A DNA stretch of 6,441 bases from an uncultured Hymenobacter sp. (GCA_937871705.1 CALMOO010000792.1:1-6441), one strand, 5' to 3'. Positions 1 through 6,184 are shown, counted from the stretch's first letter. A program made the numbers and translations. Notes: generated by a model from the letters alone, not told the origin.

Positions 1-63
1 CACATCACCCTTGCACCCTAGTTAATGCTGCTGAGCACGCCAACTAATGGTCATTCAATGCGC

Positions 64-422
64 CTAATATTTAAAAAGCAGGTTTCGGTAGAAGTGGTAG
101 CTTTTCGCACTCTGCCACACCTTTGGTAGCATGCCCCACTGCGTTGGCCGCCACTGTGCTCCAGACCCTCACAGCATAAACTGGTAATCATAGATGCCCT
201 CATCGCCCCACGTGTGGGTGCAGCGTGCCTAGGGCCTGCACCCACATATTTGAAGTAGGAATTGAGGCCGTTCCTGAACGTCTCTCGCACTAGGAGTTTC
301 TCTAGCTATTGATAGGTAGCCGCTTGCTCCAAGGCATCGGCTACGCTCGCCAACTCGTTCCCGTTGTTGTAGCTGCACCTGACCAGCGTCACGCGCCGCG
401 GCTCGGTGGGCAGTACTAATCG
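64..422 (-). pseudogene. Decayed coding sequence of unknown family, downstream of the vgrG unit
   Basis: No intact gene fits positions 1-497, but the minus strand reads as broken protein. From 422 down to 252 one frame gives protein-like sequence including VTLVRCSYNNGNELASVADA and RETFRNGLNSYF, interrupted by TAG at 306-308. Skipping one A in the run at 249-251 continues as NMWVQALGTLHPHVG. Skipping one G in the run at 206-209 continues as GDEGIYDYQFML, then TGA at 169-171, then QWRPTQWGMLPKVWQSAKS and a final TAG at 64-66. A TAA at 423-425 and a further open stretch up to about 497 (containing GYLAQVVDSAKRQ) suggest the remnant may reach the end of the 278-residue gene. I do not recognise the family. 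Lying downstream of vgrG, where cargo or immunity genes are common, it could be a dead cargo or immunity gene; that is inference. The chain of two shifts and at least two stops could be over-reading of noncoding DNA. Confidence 0.45.
213..246. repeat. 11-bp perfect inverted repeat (hairpin)
   Basis: The arm TGTGGGTGCAG at 213-223 is matched exactly by CTGCACCCACA at 236-246, with a 12-nt loop that itself contains the palindrome CCTAGG (228-233). No T-run follows on either strand, so it is not a typical intrinsic terminator. It lies inside the decayed coding sequence and may be fortuitous. Confidence 0.5.
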
Positions 423-497
423 TTAGTAGCTACCCTTGCGCACTGCCGTTTGGCACTGTCTACGACTTGAGCTAAGTAGCCGCGCAGATAAACCAAA

Positions 498-1334
498 TTA
501 ATCTACAAGTTCGAGTTGGTGGTGAACCTCATTGCGGTAAACTCCGGGCACCTCGGCCTGCAGGCGCTGTTCGGCGGCCACCAACCAGCCGGTGGCTGCT
601 TCCAGGTCGTAGCGCTCCTGGCAAGTGGCCGTGAAGCTTACTTTCAGCAGTGGGTTATCGGCCATGGTGCGGAAGAGCCGGCGCAAGTCGTCTTCCTGCA
701 GCGCAGCTTGGTTGAGCTTGCCAGTTAGGACCAAGCTTAGCTGGCCCGGCTTGGCGCTATCGGCTACCTGGGTGGTGGTTTGGAGGGGTAGGTCGATGTT
801 ATTAATAAATTGCTCTAGTACCCGAGTGCCCTGCACGGGGGCCTCGGGCGTGTAGCCGTAGCCATAAAGGCCCGCCAGCAACACGCCGTGCAGCCCCTTG
901 TAACGCAAGGTTTTTTCGAAAACACCTTCAGCCTGAATATTCTGGCCGAAGGCGTCGAAGAAAGTCTTCGGATAATATTGCTGGTATTTTTCGACCACGT
1001 CAGCCTGAATGCTTAGCCAGGTTTTCAGCATATCGGCCTTGTTCTCAATGTGCGCTAACCGGCCGTACACGTCGGTTTGAATAATGAGGTGGTTGCTAAC
1101 TTGGTTGAGGTCGGCGGCAAGGGCGTTGAAGAAGGTAGGGTTTTCTGCTTTGAAACTAAGAACTTCTATTGCTATCCGGTACGTGTTGTTGGGTTTGCGC
1201 TCGAGCAGCGTTTGCCGGGCTACGGTGTGGTAGGTGTTGTGCTCCTGCGCCTCGTTCATGCGCATAAGCGAGGTAGTAGTCAGCTTGTAGGTGCGGGAGG
1301 CCGCTAAGGGCCCAAGTGCCAAAGGCAAGGACAT
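498..1334 (-). CDS. VgrG-linked protein of unknown function, 278 aa
   Basis: I do not recognise a named family. The gene starts 12 nt after the vgrG stop on the same strand, so it is very likely cotranscribed with vgrG. The ATG at 1334 is preferred over an in-frame TTG one codon upstream. The protein has no signal peptide or membrane segment, so it is predicted cytoplasmic. Residues about 30-65 look like paired beta strands (YHTVARQTLL, YRIAIEVLSF). Residues 70-110 form a helical block with NALAADLNQV and HIENKADMLKTWL. A small hydrophobic, Gly/Tyr-rich stretch (LLAGLYGYGY) lies near 151-161. The C-terminal third returns to strand-like sequence (LSLVLTGKLN, LLKVSFTATCQERYDLEAATGW). The VgrG-linked position and cytoplasmic prediction would suit an adaptor or chaperone for loading cargo on the spike, but nothing in the sequence proves this. 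It could also be a structural accessory specific to Bacteroidota T6SS. Confidence 0.85.
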   Translation of the reverse strand: MSLPLALGPLAASRTYKLTTTSLMRMNEAQEHNTYHTVARQTLLERKPNNTYRIAIEVLSFKAENPTFFNALAADLNQVSNHLIIQTDVYGRLAHIENKADMLKTWLSIQADVVEKYQQYYPKTFFDAFGQNIQAEGVFEKTLRYKGLHGVLLAGLYGYGYTPEAPVQGTRVLEQFINNIDLPLQTTTQVADSAKPGQLSLVLTGKLNQAALQEDDLRRLFRTMADNPLLKVSFTATCQERYDLEAATGWLVAAEQRLQAEVPGVYRNEVHHQLELVD

Positions 1335-1346
1335 CAACGCGGGGAT

Positions 1347-3185
1347 TTAGTGAATTCGGGTTTTGCCCGAGCTAATACTGGCTTTGCTACCCCCCGTCAC
1401 ATCGAGCGACGACGTAGCCGCGATTTTCATCGTGTCGCCGGCTTTGATGGTCGTGGCTTTGCCGGTGAGGTCTACCTTGTCGCTGCCGGTGAGGGCAATT
1501 TCTTTGGCCGTTTTAATGATTTTCTCCTTGGCATTAATCGTCACGTTCTCCGCCGTGAGGATAATGTCTTTCTTGGCTGTGAGCGTGATATTAGCCCCAG
1601 CCGTCAGGCTGATGGGCCCGTTGGTTTTGATGCTAACGCTGCCATCGCCCTTAAAACCCACTTCGATGGCCGTACCCTTATTGTTGGAGTTGGAGATGTG
1701 AATGGTCTGCTCGCCCTTCGTGTCACTCATCACAAACTTGTTGCCGCCGGCCGTTTGCAGGCCCTTCAGATGATTCTGGTCCGTGGTGTACTTGGCGCCC
1801 TGCTTGTTTTGAGCATGAAACAGGTTTCCTAGCACCAGGGGCGCTTCGGCCAGCCCGTTGGCGTAGCCTACCAGTACCTGCGAGCCCACCTCGGGCACAA
1901 AGAGCTGGCCTTTGCCATCGCCCGAGTAGGGCGTAAGGGTACGTATCCAGTCGGTTTCGGCGTCGGCTGGCTTGGCTACGGGCCAATAGTAACGCACCCG
2001 CACCCGGCCCAGGTGGTCGGGGTCGGCCGTGTCAATGACCTCGGCTAGCTCTTGCACACCCGCGGGGGGAGCATAGTTGGGGTTAAGGGGGGGTAGGTCG
2101 AGCAGGTGCGGAATTGCCGTAAACGTGTTGCTGTAGTTACCATCGGCATCAAGGTGATGAGTAATTTCGACGAGGCGATATGCCCCAAAATCAGCTGTTT
2201 TGCCGTGAGTAGTGCCCAGGCCTTGGCCTTTCACCTTAATGACGCGTCCCAATTGCAGGCTCGAATCGTCGCTGTTGCCTTGCAGGGCTACTAGCTCGGC
2301 TACCCGCTGCTGGTGAAAGGAGCGCGCTTCGTCTTGAATCTCTCCCCCGCTCTGAATGCGCATTTCGGCCAGCGTGTGCGACTCCTGGGCAAACAGCTGC
2401 TCGGACTGCTGCAAGACCAACTTGCCAAAAGGATGCTGACTAAGGGCGGGTGCCGCCTGCCCCTGGGTAGTGGCCGTATAGTGCTGGTGCTGCTGGTAGT
2501 TATACTCATAAAACTTCACCTTGGTCGCATTCAAGGCCAGGCCTAAATGGAAGGTGTTATGCACGCCATCGGCCACAAAGTCGAGGTCGGCCTGGGCCGC
2601 GGGAGGACCCAGCTGCAAGGTAGTGCCATCGTAGAAGAACCATTCGGCATACTCAGTGGCCAGTCGGCTCAAAAATGCAAAATCGCTTTCCTGATACTGC
2701 ACCACGTAGGGGATAGCTGCCGTGTGGCGCGAGCTCAACTGCCGCGTCAGCAGGTTTTCGGGGTAGGGCGCCAGCACCTGCGTGAAAATGGCCGAGAGCG
2801 TTTGCTTAATAAATGTACGTTTTTGAACACCGCTAGCCAGCAGGCAGCTTGGGCTATAGCCTTGCACCAACAGACTGCTTTGCAAATCAGAATCTTTGCT
2901 CGTGCCTAACTCCGTAACTACACCTTTAAAGTTGAACCCGGGCCCTTTATCAAACTCAAAGGCTGCATCGGGCGCAATCGTTACGGATACGGGCTGGCCG
3001 AGAAGCTGGCTGGGCGTCTGGCTCAAAAAGGCGGCTTGGCTCCCTTCTACGCTATCGAAGGGCACGGCCAGCGACAAGGTGTGGTGGTCGAAGAGCGTTT
3101 GATGCAATACCAAGGCTGTAAAATCCTGACCTGGCGCGAGCGCTTTTCCCTCGCATTGTACCGTGACGACAACTTGACGAGCCAT
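1347..3185 (-). CDS. vgrG: Type VI secretion spike protein VgrG (TssI)
   Basis: This 612-residue protein matches the VgrG layout and the usual length of Bacteroidota VgrGs. VgrG trimers cap the Hcp tube and pierce the target cell, carrying effectors directly or through a PAAR tip. Residues 1-370 form the gp27-like base (YQESDFAFLSRLATEYAEWF at 164-183 is typical of the phage late-control/gpD region). Residues about 380-460 form the gp5-like OB domain, with HLGRVRVRYYWP, DWIRTLTPYSG and LFVPEVGSQVLVGY followed by PLVLGNLFHA. Residues about 480-612 form the triple-stranded beta-helix needle, seen as alternating short strands such as ISLTAGANITLTAKKDIILT. The protein ends a few residues after the needle with no added toxin domain, so it is a non-specialised VgrG. 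The ATG at 3185 gives the expected N-terminus. It heads a two-gene unit with the 278-residue protein and is divergent from the putative effector. No PAAR gene is visible in the window. Confidence 0.97.
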   Translation of the reverse strand: MARQVVVTVQCEGKALAPGQDFTALVLHQTLFDHHTLSLAVPFDSVEGSQAAFLSQTPSQLLGQPVSVTIAPDAAFEFDKGPGFNFKGVVTELGTSKDSDLQSSLLVQGYSPSCLLASGVQKRTFIKQTLSAIFTQVLAPYPENLLTRQLSSRHTAAIPYVVQYQESDFAFLSRLATEYAEWFFYDGTTLQLGPPAAQADLDFVADGVHNTFHLGLALNATKVKFYEYNYQQHQHYTATTQGQAAPALSQHPFGKLVLQQSEQLFAQESHTLAEMRIQSGGEIQDEARSFHQQRVAELVALQGNSDDSSLQLGRVIKVKGQGLGTTHGKTADFGAYRLVEITHHLDADGNYSNTFTAIPHLLDLPPLNPNYAPPAGVQELAEVIDTADPDHLGRVRVRYYWPVAKPADAETDWIRTLTPYSGDGKGQLFVPEVGSQVLVGYANGLAEAPLVLGNLFHAQNKQGAKYTTDQNHLKGLQTAGGNKFVMSDTKGEQTIHISNSNNKGTAIEVGFKGDGSVSIKTNGPISLTAGANITLTAKKDIILTAENVTINAKEKIIKTAKEIALTGSDKVDLTGKATTIKAGDTMKIAATSSLDVTGGSKASISSGKTRIH

Positions 3186-3289
3186 AAATAATCAGGAAGT
3201 ATGGTGGAGAGGCTAGGTTAGTGAGTCGTTAAAGGAAAACTCCCCACGTTCTTATCCGTTCTTACGTAAGTTCCTACTAACTTGGTCTC
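3186..3289. promoter_or_regulatory. Divergent intergenic region vgrG / putative effector with repeated motif
   Basis: These 104 nt separate the start codons of vgrG (minus) and the putative effector (plus), so they should hold promoters for both. I see no clear Bacteroidota promoter of the TAnnTTTG type in either direction. The octamer CGTTCTTA occurs twice, at 3247-3254 and 3257-3264, exactly 10 bp apart. The second copy runs into the perfect 10-bp palindrome CTTACGTAAG at 3261-3270. A direct repeat with one-helical-turn spacing next to a palindrome resembles a regulator binding site, but no regulator is known and the effect is inferred. Confidence 0.4.
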
Positions 3290-4387
3290 ATGGCTTCGCT
3301 ATCTATTCGTCAATCTGCGCCATCACCTAGTGGCCGGGCAGCCGTGGGGCACCTGGGCCAAGCTCAACAGCCGCAGCTATTGTCTACGAGTGGGCGGGCG
3401 CTGGTCGGAAACCTGGGGGTAGGCCGGCGCTACACGGGCGTGCAAGACCTGCTCAGCCCGCGCCAACTGCAGCTGCCCGCCCCACCGCCGCTGCCCGACT
3501 TTGCTCGCTTGCGCGCCGACGCTGAGCGCCTCAAGCAGCAACTAGCCGCCCAGGCGCCACTCACACCGAAGCAGGCCGGCTACCCCATTCCCTTCCTCAC
3601 CCCGGCCGAGCAGGCCCGCCACTTGCCAGCGCAAAAGCAATTGGAGGAGGCCCGGCAAGCTCGCGAGCGCCTCAAGCAGCGGGCGCTGGCCGACTACAAC
3701 CGCTCGGCCAAGGCCCTGTTTCTGCCCGAGTTTTTGCGGGTAGCAATGACTCAGCCGCTCGTCAACTTACGCGCCCAGTCCGCCACGGCCCTACCAGCCG
3801 GACCGGACTCGTTCATGCCTACTAGTTTCTGGAAGTCGCAGAACCCGTACAATGACCCCAAAGTGGGCTGGGCCAAGTGCTGCGCCACCGTGAAGGCTAT
3901 GATGGAAGCACACTATGGCACGGGCAAGATACCCAATGACAGATTCGACCTAGTAGCAGAGCACCGCAGTAACGTGTGGGCTCATGGCTACCGCGTTCGC
4001 GACGGGTACGTAGCGGCGCCGAATAGCGTCCGCGCGGCGCGTGGCCTAGCCTTGCTAGACCAGTACATGGCTCTGCACAAGCCCGTGATGGTAGGCGTCA
4101 GCCACACCGTTAATCTCTTGTTCTCCTCCAAAAATCGCAAAACAGGAGTTACTACTTATCACGAAATAAACGACGGCACCATCGACCATTTCGTCGCCAT
4201 CGTGGGAACCGGAGTAGACAAAAATGGCAAATACTACCGCTTCTTTGACGTGGGAACGGTTAATGCCAACCGTAAGAACGGAGTATCGCCACTAAATCGC
4301 CTTTACTATAATCCTAGTACTGGGTTTTATGAGGGTATGAGTCAGGCACTACACAAGAGGCTTATCTTGACGCAACTACGTTTTTGA
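3290..4387 (+). CDS. Putative T6SS effector with C-terminal papain/C39-like cysteine hydrolase domain
   Basis: The 365-residue protein has two parts. The N-terminal part has no signal peptide and contains a duplicated SGRAxVGxLG motif (residues 14-23 and 34-43), a proline-rich patch near 62-69 (LPAPPPLP) and charged, probably coiled-coil helices (about 71-89 and 105-135). The C-terminal part, about 180-350, resembles a papain-fold/C39-like cysteine peptidase or amidase. WAKCCATVKAMMEA supplies a cysteine at the start of a helix (Cys197/Cys198, the second more likely catalytic), TIDHFVAIVGTG supplies His300, and YYRFFDVGT supplies a candidate third residue, Asp320. Known relatives of this fold cleave peptide bonds in proteins or cell-wall stems; the substrate here is unknown. 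The gene is divergent from vgrG, lies within a T6SS locus and is followed 39 nt later (or 6 nt, by the alternative start) by a lipoprotein gene, fitting an effector-immunity pair. GC falls from about 70% in the N-terminal part to the mid 40s near the end. The toxin role is inferred. Confidence 0.8.
   Translation: MASLSIRQSAPSPSGRAAVGHLGQAQQPQLLSTSGRALVGNLGVGRRYTGVQDLLSPRQLQLPAPPPLPDFARLRADAERLKQQLAAQAPLTPKQAGYPIPFLTPAEQARHLPAQKQLEEARQARERLKQRALADYNRSAKALFLPEFLRVAMTQPLVNLRAQSATALPAGPDSFMPTSFWKSQNPYNDPKVGWAKCCATVKAMMEAHYGTGKIPNDRFDLVAEHRSNVWAHGYRVRDGYVAAPNSVRAARGLALLDQYMALHKPVMVGVSHTVNLLFSSKNRKTGVTTYHEINDGTIDHFVAIVGTGVDKNGKYYRFFDVGTVNANRKNGVSPLNRLYYNPSTGFYEGMSQALHKRLILTQLRF
3320..3421 (+). repeat. 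Two-copy N-terminal protein repeat, 20-residue period, in the putative effector
   Basis: Residues 11-24 (PSPSGRAAVGHLGQ) and 31-44 (LSTSGRALVGNLGV) align without gaps at a spacing of exactly 20 residues, sharing SGRA, VG and LG. The DNA copies are clearly diverged, so this is an old, selected repeat rather than a recent duplication. It lies ahead of the coiled-coil region and the catalytic domain, where a targeting or loading signal would be expected. Confidence 0.7.
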
Positions 4388-4426
4388 ATTTCCATGAATT
4401 ATCTTTTGAACTACACGCATCGGCAT

Positions 4427-4933
4427 ATGTATAAAATTAATCGTGTTCTGACTTTTCTTATCTATGCAGGTTTATTAGCGGCTTGTCAGCAGCAAGCCGA
4501 TACAACACATTCTCTTCCTGATAAGAGCATTCCGGCCACGAGGCAAGTAGTATCGTCGCACCTAGCTACTAGCCCTGTTGTATTTGATATCCCTGCATTG
4601 CTACGGCTATCAGTGGCCCAAGTCAAAGCCAAATTAGGTCCACCTGCAGATGAATTACAAGCCAACGCAGTCAATACAGAGCGGAGCCTAATTTATAAGA
4701 AGCACGGGCTAGTACTAAGTGTGAACTACTTCATCGATGTGCCACAGGTGGATGTAATTAGTCTTACCAATGTGCGTGATACAACATCTTTCCAATATCT
4801 GTTGCCACTAGGCAATCTAAGCTCAACTAGCTCCACCTACGTCATCGACACGCTACGCGGTAAGAAAGTAGGTCTTTACCGCGGGATTGCAGTCAGCCCC
4901 AACCCACCAATTGAATATTCTACTACCCCCTAG
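4427..4933 (+). CDS. Lipoprotein, candidate immunity protein to the upstream cysteine hydrolase
   Basis: The ATG at 4427 gives a compact lipoprotein signal: short basic start (MYKINR), hydrophobic core, and a lipobox LLAAC with the lipidated Cys at residue 20. An in-frame ATG at 4394, 6 nt after the effector stop, would add 11 polar residues and is less convincing. The mature protein is about 149 residues. After the Cys comes QQQADTT, without the acidic cluster that exports Bacteroidota lipoproteins to the cell surface, so periplasmic orientation is predicted. Residues about 54-72 (FDIPALLRLSVAQVKAKLG) resemble the segment seen in small Bacteroidota lipoproteins; a strand-rich part follows, with LLPLGNL and YRGIAVSP near the end. 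I do not recognise a named family. Position directly behind the putative toxin, envelope location and low GC (about 43% in sampled lines) support an immunity role, which is inferred. The stop is an amber TAG followed in frame by a homologous segment. Confidence 0.8.
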   Translation: MYKINRVLTFLIYAGLLAACQQQADTTHSLPDKSIPATRQVVSSHLATSPVVFDIPALLRLSVAQVKAKLGPPADELQANAVNTERSLIYKKHGLVLSVNYFIDVPQVDVISLTNVRDTTSFQYLLPLGNLSSTSSTYVIDTLRGKKVGLYRGIAVSPNPPIEYSTTP

Positions 4934-5179
4934 AGCTATGAGCGGTGCTACCACCGCTGCCAGACTTTGCGGCAAAAGCTGGTTGCCACCTACAACACCA
5001 AGACCCGTAAAGTCGAGAGCTTTTTTCTGCCGGCCTCTGGCCCATCTGAAAATACTACTAACTGCAATAAATTACTTATATCCGGACACTTGCAAGTAAA
5101 TAGCTCCGGCTACCAAGTAGATTCGCTGGCTGCAGATGACGCAGGCACATTCTTGGGCGTAGTAGTGACCAGGAAATAA
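4934..5179 (+). pseudogene. 5'-truncated second copy of the immunity lipoprotein
   Basis: Directly after the TAG of the lipoprotein gene the same frame stays open for 81 codons to TAA at 5177-5179. The product aligns with the C-terminal part of the preceding protein: KLVATYNTKTRKVESFFL matches GLVLSVNY...VDVISL, LLISGHL matches LLPLGNL, GYQVDSL matches TYVIDTL, and FLGVVVTR matches YRGIAVSP. It lacks the signal peptide, the lipobox and the FDIPALL segment, and has no in-frame ATG (only TTG at 4967). The simplest reading is a tandem duplicate that lost its 5' half. Other readings are a two-domain protein broken by a CAG-to-TAG change, or stop readthrough giving a longer product. Both copies end just after the same G-V/I-A/V-V-S/T motif, which favours duplication over a single long gene. 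Confidence 0.7.
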
Positions 5180-5199
5180 GCGCTGAAGAAGTTACATTG

Positions 5200-5215
5200 A
5201 GTCTTAACCAAGACT
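5200..5215. terminator. Weak hairpin between convergent genes, possible bidirectional terminator
   Basis: AGTCTT (5200-5205) and AAGACT (5210-5215) form a 6-bp stem with an AACC loop in the 38-nt gap between the immunity remnant (plus) and the second hcp gene (minus). The stem is AT-rich and no long T-run follows, so termination is only suggested by its place between convergent genes. Confidence 0.25.
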
Positions 5216-5217
5216 AC

Positions 5218-5622
5218 TTAGCTCGTTTCGACCCAGTTATTGTTTTTTTCGGCGGCGCCCAGCATCAGCCGAGCCGCTGAGATGTGCAGCGTACAGCGGT
5301 AAGCTCCTTCGGGCGCGGCACCGACTTGGAAAACTTCTGCGTACGAAACGCAAAAGCCGTCTTCAAACGTCAGCTCCTCGCGGACTACGGGCCGGTCGGT
5401 TTGGTGAAAGAGGACGGAGCCGCTCAGCTTTTTGTGCGGGTCGAGGGCCCAAGCCAGCAACTGGTCGCCGTCGGGCACATCGAGGTGCAGCACCAGCAGG
5501 CCACTGCGCACTTTGGCCGTGACACGGCCGCGCTCGCTGGTGGCCTGGTTAAACTCGTAGCTGCACTGCACCAAGGGAAAGTCCTGACCGTCCAGCGTTA
5601 GGATGCCGCGAAAAGAAGACAT
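5218..5622 (-). CDS. tssD: Type VI secretion tube protein Hcp/TssD, second copy
   Basis: This 134-residue protein matches the Bacteroidota TssD (Hcp) pattern and size: an N-terminal strand (FRGILTLDGQDFPLVQCSY), the block LLAWALDPHKKLSGSVLF at 55-72, then LTFEDGFCVSYAEVF and CTLHISAARL before a final N-N-N-W. Hcp forms hexameric rings that stack into the inner tube expelled by the T6SS; some Hcps also carry small effectors in the ring. The ATG at 5622 is chosen over an in-frame TTG two codons upstream because it gives the MSxF start of its paralog. It lies 36 nt after the stop of the first hcp gene, probably in one transcript. It is clearly diverged from that paralog, so the two may form different tubes or carry different cargo. 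Its stop faces the immunity remnant across a short gap. Confidence 0.93.
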   Translation of the reverse strand: MSSFRGILTLDGQDFPLVQCSYEFNQATSERGRVTAKVRSGLLVLHLDVPDGDQLLAWALDPHKKLSGSVLFHQTDRPVVREELTFEDGFCVSYAEVFQVGAAPEGAYRCTLHISAARLMLGAAEKNNNWVETS

Positions 5623-5658
5623 AGGCAAGGCCCGGCAGCACCCGGCCGGTTTAAGAAG

Positions 5659-6054
5659 TTACAAAGGCCAGTGGTTGTCGAGAGTCACCTCGCCGCTCTG
5701 GAGCTTGTCGGCCGAGAGGGTGAGGGTCATGGTCATGCCCTGGGCCGAGGCGCTGCCATCAAACAGCTTGCTCAGGCCCACGCAGTAGGCATCGGTGAAG
5801 GTGATGGTTTTGCGGCGCACAAAGCGGTTGTCGGCCGCAAACACCACCACCTCGCCGCTCATGCGCTTAGTGTCGTCGAGGGCCCAGTGGTGCAAGGTTT
5901 CGTCGGGCTCCGAGTCCAGCTCTACTTGCAGCTGGCCACCCTGCACGCGGGCGTCGGGGCGGCCCACCACGTCGGTTTGCTGCTGCACGCCCCAGCTAAA
6001 GCGGCGCACAACGTAGCTTTTACCATTCACAATAAACGCGGCGCTAAAGGACAT
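5659..6054 (-). CDS. tssD: Type VI secretion tube protein Hcp/TssD, first copy
   Basis: This 131-residue protein is a TssD/Hcp paralog of the next gene. Shared landmarks are YVVRRFSWGVQQQT near the start, LHHWALDDTKRMSGEVVVF at 54-72, ITFTDAYCVGLSKLF at 84-98, LTLSADKL and a late N-H-W. The ATG at 6054 is the natural start. It leads a two-gene hcp unit on the minus strand, divergent from tssE across 181 nt, so tube and baseplate genes may share a control region. No extra C-terminal domain is fused, so this is a plain structural Hcp. Confidence 0.93.
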   Translation of the reverse strand: MSFSAAFIVNGKSYVVRRFSWGVQQQTDVVGRPDARVQGGQLQVELDSEPDETLHHWALDDTKRMSGEVVVFAADNRFVRRKTITFTDAYCVGLSKLFDGSASAQGMTMTLTLSADKLQSGEVTLDNHWPL

Positions 6055-6184
6055 AGAACAAGCAGTACTAAGTGATGGAAGCCTTTGCTAGACAGGAGTA
6101 ATGCAAATACGGACTCAGCCGCTAAAAGGATGAGCACGATAGCCTAGCACGAGCTACCAACCAGCCTGGGCAACGAAACCAGGC

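Noticed and set aside
51..290. A 79-residue minus-strand open frame starting with GTG at 290
   Set aside because: Its upstream frame continues past the GTG, and its later part (after about 250) is less protein-like than the two shifted frames, so it is treated as part of a decayed gene, not an intact one.
1347..1500. A toxin extension or PAAR domain at the VgrG C-terminus
   Set aside because: The beta-helix pattern runs to within a few residues of the stop, leaving no room for another domain.
1350..1832. A 160-codon plus-strand open frame
   Set aside because: It lies wholly antisense to the VgrG needle region, whose reading is certain; its length is explained by GC-rich codons on the opposite strand.
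2547..2909. A 120-codon plus-strand open frame
   Set aside because: Antisense to the gp27-like region of VgrG, with no recognisable domain or start context.
3290..4387. Assignment of the cysteine hydrolase as a specific NlpC/P60 or Tae-family amidase
   Set aside because: The Cys and His surroundings fit the wider papain/C39-like fold, but I cannot see the motifs that would fix one named family or the substrate.
4887..5099. A 70-codon plus-strand frame beginning inside the immunity gene
   Set aside because: It is in a different frame from the segment that aligns with the immunity protein, and its own translation shows no similarity to it.
5284..5601. A 105-codon plus-strand open frame
   Set aside because: Antisense shadow of the second hcp gene.
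5671..6075. A 134-codon plus-strand open frame
   Set aside because: It mirrors the first hcp gene on the other strand; the minus-strand protein has clear TssD motifs and this one has none.
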